NCBI GenBank assembly: GCA_949299185.1
Contig: CASFZR010000019.1
Span: 1 to 39,662, forward strand
Length of the DNA: 39,662 nucleotides
From: an uncultured Spirochaetales bacterium
GTDB taxonomy: Bacteria; Spirochaetota; Spirochaetia; Sphaerochaetales; Sphaerochaetaceae
Direction: 5' to 3'
Made by a program: the position numbers and the translations under genes. How positions within the stretch are numbered: the first letter of the stretch is position 1; every line of letters starts with the position of its first letter. Positions 30,736 to 39,302 of this stretch are shown here, piece by piece. The notes below the pieces were generated by a model. That model was given only the letters and a program-made list of their open reading frames with translations. It did not search any database and was not told the DNA's origin.

Positions 30736-32064
30736 TCAGTTCTTCATCGAGAACGGCTGCCTGGTGTTCTCTAGGACATCCCTCCAGAGCGAGCCCTCGG
30801 TATCGACATGGCTGCGCTTGGAGACAGCGACCTTGATAGGAACATAGACATATTGGTTATTCACCAGTGACGCGATGCACTGCGTCTTACCGGCCATAGC
30901 CGCATGGACGGCATGGGCTCCGATCCTCGCACAGTAGATCGAATCATAGCTGTTTGCCGGTGATGATCTGATGATATACGAAGGATCGATGTACTTTATC
31001 GAGGTCGTGATACCCTGCTCGCTGAAAAACTCCTTCATCTTGTTCTTGAGGAATATCCCGATATCATGGTACTTCACGTTGCCGGAGGCATCGACCTCTC
31101 CGGTTGGAGGTGCGAACTCCTGACCGGCGCCCTCTGCTACGAGGATAACGGCATGGCCGCGCTCCTGAAGCCTCCTCTTCACGTTCTCAAGAAGGCCGTT
31201 AGGTCCCTCAAGGTCGAATGGGGATTCCGGGATAAGGCAGAAGTTGACATCTGACTGCGCCAGCGTCGTCTCAGCGGCTATGAAGCCTGACTCCCTTCCC
31301 ATTACCTTAACCAGTCCGATGCCGTTTATCGCGCCCTTCGCCTCTACATGCGCGCCGCGCACGACAGGCACGGCCGTGGAGACGGCGGTATCGAAGCCGA
31401 ATGAGGAATCGATGAACGACAGGTCGTTATCGATGGTCTTAGGAACGCCTACCACCGCGATCTTCAGGCCCCTTCTCTTGATCTCCTCTCCGATATCATA
31501 GGCACCACGGAGCGTTCCATCTCCGCCGATAGCGATAAGGATGTTTATATTCAGGCGCTCTAGGCTATCGACGATCTCCTCGACCTGCTTACCGCCGCCA
31601 CGGGCAGATCCAAGGATCGTCCCGCCCTTCTCCTGGATATCATCGACGACATCGGGATCGAGAGGCATAAGCGGCCATGGCGAATTCTCAAGAAGGCCGA
31701 GGTAGCCATACTGTATGCCGGAGATCCTCCTGACGCCATAGCGGTACCAGAAGCAGCGCACGACGGCCCTCACGACGTTGTTCAGTCCCGGGCAGATACC
31801 GCCGCAGGTACAGATCGCGGCATGGACATGGGCAGGATTGAAGTAGATCTTCTCCCTCGGGCCTGCAAGCTCAAGGGCATCTGACTGTACCGGGCGGATA
31901 TTCCCATCCACCTCCTCGGCCTGGATCGAATAGAGGATCCTATCGGTATCCTTCACGTAATCGGCGAGTCCATCGCCCCCTTTCTTAGACATGCGGATCG
32001 GGGAATTGAGCTTTGCCTCCCCCAGCCTGTCGATCGTGAAATCGTATTGCATCTTGCCGCTCAT
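30736..32064 (-). CDS. pfk: 6-phosphofructokinase, long group (ATP type by motif)
   Basis: It phosphorylates fructose 6-phosphate in glycolysis. The 442 residues match the long PFK group common in spirochaetes and plants. Motifs: TCGGICPGLNNVVR (phosphate-binding), AIGGDGTLRGA, PKTIDNDL, and GRESGFIAA. In this superfamily GGDGT goes with ATP use and GGDDT with pyrophosphate, so ATP is the predicted donor. That is a single-residue criterion. A roughly 80-residue N-terminal extension precedes the core, as in the group. Its ATG overlaps the stop of the ModE-like gene (ATGA). It is the fourth gene of the ligA operon. Confidence 0.92.
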   Translation of the reverse strand: MSGKMQYDFTIDRLGEAKLNSPIRMSKKGGDGLADYVKDTDRILYSIQAEEVDGNIRPVQSDALELAGPREKIYFNPAHVHAAICTCGGICPGLNNVVRAVVRCFWYRYGVRRISGIQYGYLGLLENSPWPLMPLDPDVVDDIQEKGGTILGSARGGGKQVEEIVDSLERLNINILIAIGGDGTLRGAYDIGEEIKRRGLKIAVVGVPKTIDNDLSFIDSSFGFDTAVSTAVPVVRGAHVEAKGAINGIGLVKVMGRESGFIAAETTLAQSDVNFCLIPESPFDLEGPNGLLENVKRRLQERGHAVILVAEGAGQEFAPPTGEVDASGNVKYHDIGIFLKNKMKEFFSEQGITTSIKYIDPSYIIRSSPANSYDSIYCARIGAHAVHAAMAGKTQCIASLVNNQYVYVPIKVAVSKRSHVDTEGSLWRDVLENTRQPFSMKN

Positions 32065-32423
32065 AACTCAGCCTCCATTAATCTATGGCTTTCCTCCTCG
32101 AACTTCCTGAACCGTTCCTCGGCTTCTGCCTTCACATCATCCTGGAACCGCCTATAAAGCTCGATGTACTCTATCGCGAATGGCGTAAGCTCGGCACCCT
32201 TATGCTCCGCTCCGCCTTTCTTCCTCTCTATCATCGCACGACCAAGTGCCTTTTCAAGCCTCTCAAGCATCCCCCTGGCCTTCGTGTAGGAAAGTCCCAT
32301 CCGGGAAGAAGCCGCGAGGAGGGAACCTGTCTCCCTGACGCCATCTAAGAGCCAGAGGACTCCCGCCCCCATGAACTTCTCCCCGTCATCGTCGAGGATG
32401 TAGAGCTTCGTGCTTAGTTCCAT
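32061..32423 (-). CDS. ModE/LysR-type winged helix-turn-helix regulator
   Basis: The 120-residue protein consists of a ModE-like N-terminal DNA-binding domain: GAGVLWLLDGVRETGSLLAASSRMGLSYTKARGMLERLEKALGRAMIERKKGG, the pattern of molybdate-responsive ModE. The C-terminal molbindin domains are absent; the last 40 residues form a charged helix. So molybdate sensing by the usual domain is not possible, and another signal or partner would be needed. It overlaps the aminotransferase stop by 10 bases and the pfk start by 4. A molybdenum-hydroxylase-like operon lies 3.5 kb away on the other strand, which may be coincidence. Confidence 0.82.
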   Translation of the reverse strand: MELSTKLYILDDDGEKFMGAGVLWLLDGVRETGSLLAASSRMGLSYTKARGMLERLEKALGRAMIERKKGGAEHKGAELTPFAIEYIELYRRFQDDVKAEAEERFRKFEEESHRLMEAEL

Positions 32424-33715
32424 AGCTCTCCTGCCGCCTTGTAAACGGTATCCACGACCTCATCAAGCCCATCAAGCTCAACGGAGCAATAGGCAAGACG
32501 GAGCGTCCTTCCCATTATGTTGATAGCGCCGATCTGGTACTTATCAAGAAGATAGCGCCTCAGCTCCTCCGCATCATGACCGTTCGTGTCGAAAGCCATG
32601 AAATAACCGGAATTGAACGGATACGGCGTCAGGGCCTTATCTCCGGCGTGCCTTGAGACTGCCTTATGCACCGCGTCATAGCGCCTCTTCATCTCCTCGA
32701 AGAGATCCGCCTTATCCTCGGCATAGCTCTTTCCATCCTTCATGGCCTTCAGTAAGAGGCTCTGTCCCGGACGATCGCAGTTGGAGACGGTGCAGCGTAT
32801 CGCGCCGAGGGTCTTCTTCGTGAGCGCGTCGATATGCTCATCGGTGAATGAGCGCGAGGCATATGTGATGAAGCCGATCCTGAAGCCCCAGACCATCTCC
32901 TCCTTGGTTGCCGCGTCACCCTTGACCGCGAATATGTTGTCATGGGCATCGGCAAGGAAGGAGAAGAGCGATTCCTTCTCCGTCTCATCCTCGAAGAAGA
33001 GCCCGAAGTACGCGTCATCGGATATCACCATGACCTTCTTGCCGGTATCCGCAACGCTCCTGATCGCATCGACTATCGCCATGGCCTCAGCGCGAGAGGG
33101 AGTATAACCCGTAGGATTGTTGGGGAAATTGAGGATGATGCGGGCAGTGTTTCCCTGGCAGGCAAGAAGTGCCTCCTTCATCCCCTCCGTATTGAAATGG
33201 CCATTGCCATCATAGAAGCGGAAGAGACGGAGCTTCGCACCCACGAGATCGGTGAAGATGAGATCGTAGTTATCCCAGAAGAGATCCGGGCAGACCACCT
33301 CGTCTCCGGGAGACACGAAAAGCTCGGCGATAAGGCTGATCGTATGGGTAAGGCCTCCGGTTACGATAGGCGTCGAGGTCTTCTTTCCCCTAAGCGATGG
33401 ATTCTTCTCCTCCATCTGGGCCTTCCATATCGCCCTCAGCTCCTTATCTCCTCCACCAGGAGCATAAGAGAAGAGCTGCGATGGCTTGAACACGCCATCC
33501 CTGAACGATGAATAGATATCCTTGAGATAGAATGGCTCTCCGCTCCTTGTCGCAAGGCCGACGGTGGCATTGTACCTCTTCGCCTTCTCCTTGGCCTCAT
33601 CGCTCTGTGCGACGATACCCTTCGGGAAGTACATCCTCTTCCCCACCTCAGAGAGGAACGGATAAGCGCAGGAATCCTCAAGCGCGGTATTCAGCTGTAC
33701 AGCAAGTTCATTCAT
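32414..33715 (-). CDS. PLP-dependent class I/II aminotransferase
   Basis: The 433-residue fold-type I enzyme transfers amino groups, probably to or from aromatic or aliphatic amino acids; the substrate is not resolvable. Conserved parts: NFPNNPTGYTPSRAEAMAIVDAI, the PLP-binding DDAY in VISDDAYFGLF, the PLP lysine in ATKEEMVWGFRIGF, and the late substrate Arg in IMGRTLRLAYCS. The N-terminal 100 residues differ from AspC/TyrB. The ATG at 33715 has SD AGGAG 7 bases upstream and lies 33 bases after the ligA stop. It is the second gene of the ligA-pfk operon. Confidence 0.88.
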   Translation of the reverse strand: MNELAVQLNTALEDSCAYPFLSEVGKRMYFPKGIVAQSDEAKEKAKRYNATVGLATRSGEPFYLKDIYSSFRDGVFKPSQLFSYAPGGGDKELRAIWKAQMEEKNPSLRGKKTSTPIVTGGLTHTISLIAELFVSPGDEVVCPDLFWDNYDLIFTDLVGAKLRLFRFYDGNGHFNTEGMKEALLACQGNTARIILNFPNNPTGYTPSRAEAMAIVDAIRSVADTGKKVMVISDDAYFGLFFEDETEKESLFSFLADAHDNIFAVKGDAATKEEMVWGFRIGFITYASRSFTDEHIDALTKKTLGAIRCTVSNCDRPGQSLLLKAMKDGKSYAEDKADLFEEMKRRYDAVHKAVSRHAGDKALTPYPFNSGYFMAFDTNGHDAEELRRYLLDKYQIGAINIMGRTLRLAYCSVELDGLDEVVDTVYKAAGELWN

Positions 33716-33748
33716 CTTCTTTCTCCTGAATCCCCTTATAACTCATTT

Positions 33749-35851
33749 TCAGAGAAAGGTCAGCTGGCCCCCTTCAGGCGCCTTCGTTCCTTCCTCTCCG
33801 ATCATCTTCATGAACTCGTCCTCTGTGACGATCGTCACGCCAAGCCTCTCCGCGGTCGCTCTCTTGGATCCTCCTCCGCTTCCCGCAAGGAGGTGCGTCG
33901 TCTTCGAGGTCACCGATGATACCGTACGGCCACCCCTCCTCTCCACCTCCTCCATCGCCTTGGAGCGTGGATTGAAGTGTTCGAATGAGCCGGTAACGCA
34001 CCAGACCTGCCCTGCGAATGTCTGTGGGAGATCCGCAGAGTCCTCATCTACTGATGAATCGAACCGAAGCCCCTTCTCGCGCAGGATGGCGATCGTCGCC
34101 CTAAGCTGCGGCGAACTGAAGGCCCTTATGATATTCTCCGCCGTGACCTCCCCGATTCCCGGGATGGACGTGAATGGCTCCACTGCCCCCTCATCAACGG
34201 CTGCTAGGAGCTTGTCTATATCATCGAAGCCACCGGAGATAAGGCTCTCCGCGCCCTTCTTGCCGATCTCCGCGACGCCCAAGGAGGAAAGGACCACGGC
34301 AAACGGACGCTTGCGGCTCTCTTCGACCCCGCTCATCAGCGCCTTCACGCTCTTCTCTCCCAGTCCTTCAAGCCCGACGGCCTGGGAAAGATCGGATGTG
34401 TATATATCCTCGATGCTCCTGATAAGCCCCGCATCATAAAGCACGGCGACCGTCTTAGGCCCAAGGCCCTCTATATCCATCTGATCGGAGGATGCGAAGT
34501 AGGATATCCTTCCCTTCACCTGATCCGGGCATGAGTAGTTCGGGCAGTACTGCAGCCCTCCAACCTGAATGATTCCGCTCCCGCAGCAAGGACATTCGGA
34601 AGGTAGCCTGTAGGTCGTATTGCCTTCATCATTCTTCTCGATGACGGAATCCACCGCAGGTATCACATCACCTCGCTTGGAGATGGAAACGGTATCCCCG
34701 ATGGCAAGCTCAAGTTCGTTTATGTACTCCTGATTATGAAGCGTGGCCCTTCTTATCGTGGATCCCCCCAGCTTCGTCGGGGTTATCTCGGCAACGGGGG
34801 TGATGCGTCCGGTACGTCCGACCTGGACAGTAATTCCCTTAAGCACGGCCTCCGCCTGAGGAGACTCGAACTTGTATGCGATAGCCCAGCGCGGATGATG
34901 CTCGGTATAGCCAAAGCGGTCACGCACATCAAGCTCGTTTATCTTGAACACCAGACCATCTATCTCATAGCCAAGGGAGGCCCTTTCCTCCGTCTTCGCC
35001 TTGATGAAATCATCGATTCCGGAGAACGCATACGCCCTGCCCTCAAGGCCGGCGGATACCAGCCTGCGCTCCGCCTCTTCCTTCGTCTCGGCGAAGAACG
35101 CGAGATGCGGATTGATCTGGAAGCCAAGGCGGCGTAGCGTGGAAAGGATCGCGATATGATCCTCCGGGGTCTTGTCCTTATCGCTCCAGAAGCCCTCGTA
35201 GCAGAAGATGTCCATGGGGATCAGCCGGGCCTCGCTGCTCTTCTGCCGCCTTACTGCCCCTGCCGCGAGATTGCGTGGATTAGCCGCTCTCTTCGACTCA
35301 TCAGGTTCCTCCGCGTTTAGGCGGAGGAAATCCTCACGCCTTATGAAGACCTCGCCCCTCACCGCGATATCCACCGGCTCAGAGAGGCGCAGGGGCACGG
35401 AAGGGATGGTCATGATGTTCGGCGTCACGTCATTACCCACCTCGCCGTTTCCACGCGTTACGGCACGGACGAGAAGCCCTCCCTCATAGTAAAGCACCAT
35501 GGATATGCCATCGATCTTCTCCTCTGCCGCGAACGACAGCGCGCCGCCTTCCTTGTCGATCGACTTGGAGAAGAAATCGAGGACGGCCTGGTCGGTATAT
35601 GCCTTGTCCAGCGAAAGGACCGGTATCGTATGACGGACCTCCGGGAAGTCATTGGTGAGGTCAGAGCCTACCCTCAGCGTCGGAGAATCAGGATGCATGT
35701 ACTCCGGATACTCCCTCTCAAGTTCCTGAAGCCGATCCGAAAGCCTGTCATACTCGCTATCTGATACAAGCGAGATGCCTTCCTTGTAATACTTATCCTG
35801 ATACTCCTTGAGCCTGGCAGTCAGCTGATCTATCTCTTCCCTAGCGTTCAT
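33749..35851 (-). CDS. ligA: NAD-dependent DNA ligase
   Basis: It seals nicks in replication and repair using NAD. The 700-residue protein has all LigA parts: the Ia domain (DSEYDRLSDRLQELEREYPE), the adenylation Lys K112 in EEKIDGISMVLYY, RGNGEVGNDVT, the OB fold, the four-Cys zinc finger (CPCCGSG...YCPNYSCPDQ), four HhH units, and a C-terminal BRCT domain (GQVWCVTGSFEHFNPRSKAMEEVERRGG). The ATG at 35851 gives the standard start and lies 6 bases after TATATT. The longer frame upstream is not supported. First gene of a five-gene operon that includes phosphofructokinase. Confidence 0.97.
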   Translation of the reverse strand: MNAREEIDQLTARLKEYQDKYYKEGISLVSDSEYDRLSDRLQELEREYPEYMHPDSPTLRVGSDLTNDFPEVRHTIPVLSLDKAYTDQAVLDFFSKSIDKEGGALSFAAEEKIDGISMVLYYEGGLLVRAVTRGNGEVGNDVTPNIMTIPSVPLRLSEPVDIAVRGEVFIRREDFLRLNAEEPDESKRAANPRNLAAGAVRRQKSSEARLIPMDIFCYEGFWSDKDKTPEDHIAILSTLRRLGFQINPHLAFFAETKEEAERRLVSAGLEGRAYAFSGIDDFIKAKTEERASLGYEIDGLVFKINELDVRDRFGYTEHHPRWAIAYKFESPQAEAVLKGITVQVGRTGRITPVAEITPTKLGGSTIRRATLHNQEYINELELAIGDTVSISKRGDVIPAVDSVIEKNDEGNTTYRLPSECPCCGSGIIQVGGLQYCPNYSCPDQVKGRISYFASSDQMDIEGLGPKTVAVLYDAGLIRSIEDIYTSDLSQAVGLEGLGEKSVKALMSGVEESRKRPFAVVLSSLGVAEIGKKGAESLISGGFDDIDKLLAAVDEGAVEPFTSIPGIGEVTAENIIRAFSSPQLRATIAILREKGLRFDSSVDEDSADLPQTFAGQVWCVTGSFEHFNPRSKAMEEVERRGGRTVSSVTSKTTHLLAGSGGGSKRATAERLGVTIVTEDEFMKMIGEEGTKAPEGGQLTFL

Positions 35852-35886
35852 ACGGTAAATATAGCATAAAGAGCCGCCGATGCCCT
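35852..35886 (-). promoter_or_regulatory. leaderless-type promoter of ligA
   Basis: On the minus strand, TATATT (35858-35863) ends 6 bases before the ATG. The -35 hexamer at 17 bases is AGGGCA (weak). There is no SD. Confidence 0.45.
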
Positions 35887-35892
35887 CAATCA

Positions 35893-35927
35893 TTGCGCGA
35901 GAGAGGTAGAGATGCTATCCTCTTCGT
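35893..35927 (+). promoter_or_regulatory. leaderless-type promoter of the Mo-hydroxylase-like operon
   Basis: TTGCGC (35893-35898), a 17-base spacer and TATCCT (35916-35921) end 6 bases before the ATG. There is no SD. Confidence 0.6.
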
Positions 35928-37859
35928 ATGGCTGATCGCAAGAATTTCTCCCGCTACAACATGCGATGCGGAGTGCTTATCCACGCACCGCAGGGAGGGG
36001 TAAGGATAACCAGGATAAACGCTCCGGAGATGGATTCGAGATTCCTCTTCCTTACCGGAAACGATATGCCCGGAGATGATTCATTCTCCATCTTCTCAAG
36101 CTCTTTTCCTATCCTAGCGAAGGAGAAGGTGGCGTATCATGGCCAGGTTGCCGCAGCGCTCTTCGCCCCTGATTACGAGTCAGCCCTGCTGATGGCGAGC
36201 GATATAGGGATAGAGACAGAGGAAGCAGAAGCTGATGCGGACGATTCATCCGTGCCATATCCTCTTGAATACGGATGGGGTGATTTCAACCCGGAAGAAG
36301 AGGAGGAAGGAAGATACAGGAAGGTAGAAAGCTCCTTCAGCCTCGCCCACACGGCAAGAAGGGGACGGAGGCTCTACACGGTGACTGCATGGATAGAAGG
36401 CGCGACCCTGCATATCGAGGCGCCATCCGAGTGGCCGGAGCTGGTAAGGGATACGGTGGAGCATGTCACAGGCTATCCGAAGAGGAACATAGTCCTCCAT
36501 CTTGTACCTTATACGGCGAGGAACGATGAGTTCCTCCTCGAACCTGCCGCCCTTGCCGCGATAACAGCCACGGCGACGATCCGCTCAGGACTTCCCTGCG
36601 AGCTGAGGACGGAGACGCTATATTCCCATCCTGGCATAAGCGTGAAGAGGGAGACCTGGATCGATGAGGAAGGAAAGCCTGCATCGGAGAAGGCGGTGAT
36701 GACCGTTGATCAGGGTGCCTTCACTATACTCCCTGAGGAGTATCAGAGGCAGGCATGTGCCGGCCTTATCCCGCCTTATCCCCTCAAATCGTTCAAATCG
36801 GTCATCAAGATAACGACATCGCTGAACGCACCGGCGGCCTTCTCGCTGTCACTCGGATACAGCGAGGCCCTGGCCTCCACCGAATATCATATATCGAGGC
36901 TCGCGGAAAAGACGGAACTCACGCCCCACCTTTACCGCGCCGCGGTCGAGAAGGAGAAGCGCCGCTTTACGGACTATCTTCCGGGATTCGACATGGATGA
37001 TCAGAAGAAGACCGCGGAAACGGTGGCGAAAAGAAGCTCCTATGACCGCAAATGGGCGGCAAACTCCTTCCATAAGCGTGATTTCGGCATCATGGGATAC
37101 CTTCGCGGCATAGGCTTCGCCAGCGGCACGGGCATCGCGGGATTCTCAACCACGTTCCGCAAGTCCTCAGGATTCGGCGCCGTAATGACCTATACGCAGA
37201 AGCATAACGTCATCGTCAACACCTCATACATCAACCATCCAGGAACGGTAAGGAGATGGAAGAAGGTCATCGCGGACAGGCTGACCGACGGGATGCCTGA
37301 CAAGGTCGCCTTCTCTGATCATGGTAATGACTCGATGGACATAGGGCCCGATGTGCTGTCGAGGATCGTCACGTCATTCTCATCCCAGCTGGAAAGCGCG
37401 GCCAAGAAGCTGGCGGTGCTGAAGGATGAGGAGCCGCTTCCGGTATCGTTGAAGTTCGATGCCGAGGATTCCTACTATCCATGCGAGTTCGAGAACGCAG
37501 GATGCGGAACCGTCGTATGCGAGGTCAGCATACGGCAAAGCGACATGAAGCCCGTCGCCACCGCGATATGGGCGGCCTTCTCCTTCCACTCGATACTGGA
37601 CGAGGAATCACTGCGCAACGCGCTCAAGCGAACGCTGATGATGACGCTGAGCGAGTTCGGCGCGGAGATACCGATGGATTTCCAGATGAACATAGAGATA
37701 TCCTCAACGGGAAGCGGCGGGGCGCTATCATCCCCGCAGGAGCTTGCCCGGGGACTTGCGATAGGAGCGCTCTCCGACGCGCTTATGCAGGCGGCAGGAA
37801 AGGAAGCGGCAGCGCTTCCCACTTCCAGCTCGATGATAGAGGAGCTTTTCAGGAAATGA
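35928..37859 (+). CDS. divergent molybdenum hydroxylase (xanthine dehydrogenase-like) large subunit
   Basis: The 643-residue protein follows the plan of the molybdopterin subunit but is shorter than the usual 750-800. Residues 62-102 (ILAKEKVAYHGQVAAALFAPDYESAL) are the a/b-hammerhead domain. Residues 182-212 correspond to the strand that normally carries GGGFGxK before PAALAA. Here the Gly-rich motif is replaced by VPYTARNDEFLLE. The DKVAFSDHGNDSMDIGPDVLSR stretch matches the pDkV...DT...GP...SR region. A Glu (about 605) may be the active-site Glu. Cofactor binding is therefore doubtful. It is followed by the FeS and FAD subunits with overlapping frames, so a complex is still made. Confidence 0.75.
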   Translation: MADRKNFSRYNMRCGVLIHAPQGGVRITRINAPEMDSRFLFLTGNDMPGDDSFSIFSSSFPILAKEKVAYHGQVAAALFAPDYESALLMASDIGIETEEAEADADDSSVPYPLEYGWGDFNPEEEEEGRYRKVESSFSLAHTARRGRRLYTVTAWIEGATLHIEAPSEWPELVRDTVEHVTGYPKRNIVLHLVPYTARNDEFLLEPAALAAITATATIRSGLPCELRTETLYSHPGISVKRETWIDEEGKPASEKAVMTVDQGAFTILPEEYQRQACAGLIPPYPLKSFKSVIKITTSLNAPAAFSLSLGYSEALASTEYHISRLAEKTELTPHLYRAAVEKEKRRFTDYLPGFDMDDQKKTAETVAKRSSYDRKWAANSFHKRDFGIMGYLRGIGFASGTGIAGFSTTFRKSSGFGAVMTYTQKHNVIVNTSYINHPGTVRRWKKVIADRLTDGMPDKVAFSDHGNDSMDIGPDVLSRIVTSFSSQLESAAKKLAVLKDEEPLPVSLKFDAEDSYYPCEFENAGCGTVVCEVSIRQSDMKPVATAIWAAFSFHSILDEESLRNALKRTLMMTLSEFGAEIPMDFQMNIEISSTGSGGALSSPQELARGLAIGALSDALMQAAGKEAAALPTSSSMIEELFRK

Positions 37860-38341
37860 AGATAGACTGCACCATAGATGGTAAGACGCTGACGCTCTCC
37901 CTCAACTCCGACAAGCCGCTTTCCCTGATACTCAGGGAGAACATCGGGATAGACAGCATCAACCACTGCAACGGCAGGGTCTGCGGGCTTTGTGCGGTAC
38001 TGCTCGATGGCAAGGCCGTGCTATCCTGCCTCGTTCCCGCCTTCGAACTCAACGGCAAGGAGGTCATCACCTTCGATGCGTTCCAGCGGACAAGGGGGAT
38101 GAAGGATATAGAGAAGGCATATGAGATGACGGGAGCGACGCCATGCAACAACTGCTACGCATCCCGCTCCATGATATTCGAGTCCCTGGTCGCGGAAGGC
38201 ATCACGGACCGCGCAGAGATACTCAAGCAGCTCTCATTGGTCAAATGCCGCTGCATGACCCCGGACGATGAGGTAAACGTGGTGCTGAAGGCAATAGAGA
38301 TAAGGAGGAAGAGGAATGTACGAAGGTCTCAGTTCGCCTAA
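37856..38341 (+). CDS. [2Fe-2S] subunit of molybdenum-hydroxylase-like complex
   Basis: The 161-residue protein has both iron-sulfur sites of the CoxS/XdhC-type small subunit. The plant-ferredoxin-like cluster is ligated by C-x4-C-x2-C (HCNGRVCGLC) plus the Cys in KAVLSC. The second helical-domain cluster has PCNNC and KCRC. It passes electrons from the molybdenum centre to FAD. The start ATG overlaps the large-subunit stop (ATGA) and its end overlaps the FAD gene by 26 bases. All eight Cys ligands are kept, in contrast to the eroded large subunit. Confidence 0.9.
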   Translation: MKIDCTIDGKTLTLSLNSDKPLSLILRENIGIDSINHCNGRVCGLCAVLLDGKAVLSCLVPAFELNGKEVITFDAFQRTRGMKDIEKAYEMTGATPCNNCYASRSMIFESLVAEGITDRAEILKQLSLVKCRCMTPDDEVNVVLKAIEIRRKRNVRRSQFA

Positions 38342-39218
38342 TATACATACCCCGCGGAATATGCAGGAGTATTCCACGATAATCCTCCACTACCCTGAAT
38401 CGACGCTCTGGGCAGGAGGCACCTTCATCATGTCACGGCCAGACGCCTACCCTTCCCGCAAGCCGAATCAGGAGATCATATATCTCGGGGAGATCGATGA
38501 GCTTCATCGCTTCCAGCGCAACGACCGCTTTGCTGAGTTCGGTTCCATGGTGACGCTCGATGAGATAATCAGCACGGGAAAGACCGTCCTTCCGAAGGTC
38601 CTGATGGATAATATCGAGAACATCGGAAGCCGCCTCATAACCAGACGGGCCACGATCGGCGGAGCGATAGCCGCGAATGAGCTTACGACATCATTTCCTG
38701 GCACGCTGATCGTCCTCGACACCAACGTCGAGATAAAGTTCGTGAAGAAGCGCAGGCTCCATTCGAGATGGATACAGCTGACAAGGCTCCTGGACCGTAC
38801 AGGGCATATAGTGGTTCCGCCTCAGGGAATGATATCCCGAGTAAGAATCGCCTTCTCAGACAAAAACTATCAGAACTTCTCTTCGATCGGCTCGTTCATC
38901 CAGGACCCGGAAGACTCCGTATCCATCGCCTTCGCCGCGACGCTCAATCAGGATGTCCTTCTCAATCCGACAGTCGCTCTCACATATCCGAAGATGGGAA
39001 TACTCTATTCCAGGGATATCGATAACGTGTTCTCCTCATTGCGCTTCCCGCTTGACGATGAGGAATACAGATCACTGGAAATGATCATCTTTACCTTCAT
39101 CGATTCATCCTTCCAGGGACTGTCGAACCTGCAGAGGGTCCGCACGAGAGGCATACTGCGGGAGATAATCGACGACCTGAACGAGAAGGCACTGACGATG
39201 CCTCTCCAGGAGGAATGA
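38316..39218 (+). CDS. FAD-binding subunit of molybdenum-hydroxylase-like complex
   Basis: The 300-residue protein is the medium (CoxM-type) subunit with a PCMH-type FAD domain. LWAGGTFIM is the AGGTDLL-type FAD loop, and RATIGGAIAANE is the second FAD loop (TIGGNIA). The C-terminal CO-dehydrogenase flavoprotein domain follows (SSIGSF...; LNPTVALTYPKMG). The ATG at 38316 has a very good purine-rich SD (AGGAGGAAGAGGA) and lies inside the FeS gene. Last gene of the operon. The substrate is unknown; purine, aldehyde and quinoline oxidation are family options. Confidence 0.88.
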   Translation: MYEGLSSPNIHTPRNMQEYSTIILHYPESTLWAGGTFIMSRPDAYPSRKPNQEIIYLGEIDELHRFQRNDRFAEFGSMVTLDEIISTGKTVLPKVLMDNIENIGSRLITRRATIGGAIAANELTTSFPGTLIVLDTNVEIKFVKKRRLHSRWIQLTRLLDRTGHIVVPPQGMISRVRIAFSDKNYQNFSSIGSFIQDPEDSVSIAFAATLNQDVLLNPTVALTYPKMGILYSRDIDNVFSSLRFPLDDEEYRSLEMIIFTFIDSSFQGLSNLQRVRTRGILREIIDDLNEKALTMPLQEE

Positions 39219-39249
39219 CGATACCATAGTTGGCAGGAAAGAGGGGTCA

Positions 39250-39281
39250 GGGCGTATATAGGGAAAAGGAGATATACGCCC
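39250..39281. repeat. 10-bp inverted repeat after the Mo-hydroxylase-like operon
   Basis: GGGCGTATAT (39250-39259) and ATATACGCCC (39272-39281) are a perfect inverted repeat with a 12-base purine loop. No T-run follows on either strand, so it is not a classical terminator. The next -10 box starts 7 bases downstream. Confidence 0.6.
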
Positions 39282-39284
39282 ATG

Positions 39285-39302
39285 TGCTATAATGCCGATG
39301 AT
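39285..39302 (+). promoter_or_regulatory. extended -10 promoter of the AAA-ATPase-like gene
   Basis: TGCTATAAT (39285-39293) is an extended -10 box with perfect TATAAT. The ATG is 9 bases further. There is no -35 match and no SD. Confidence 0.6.
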
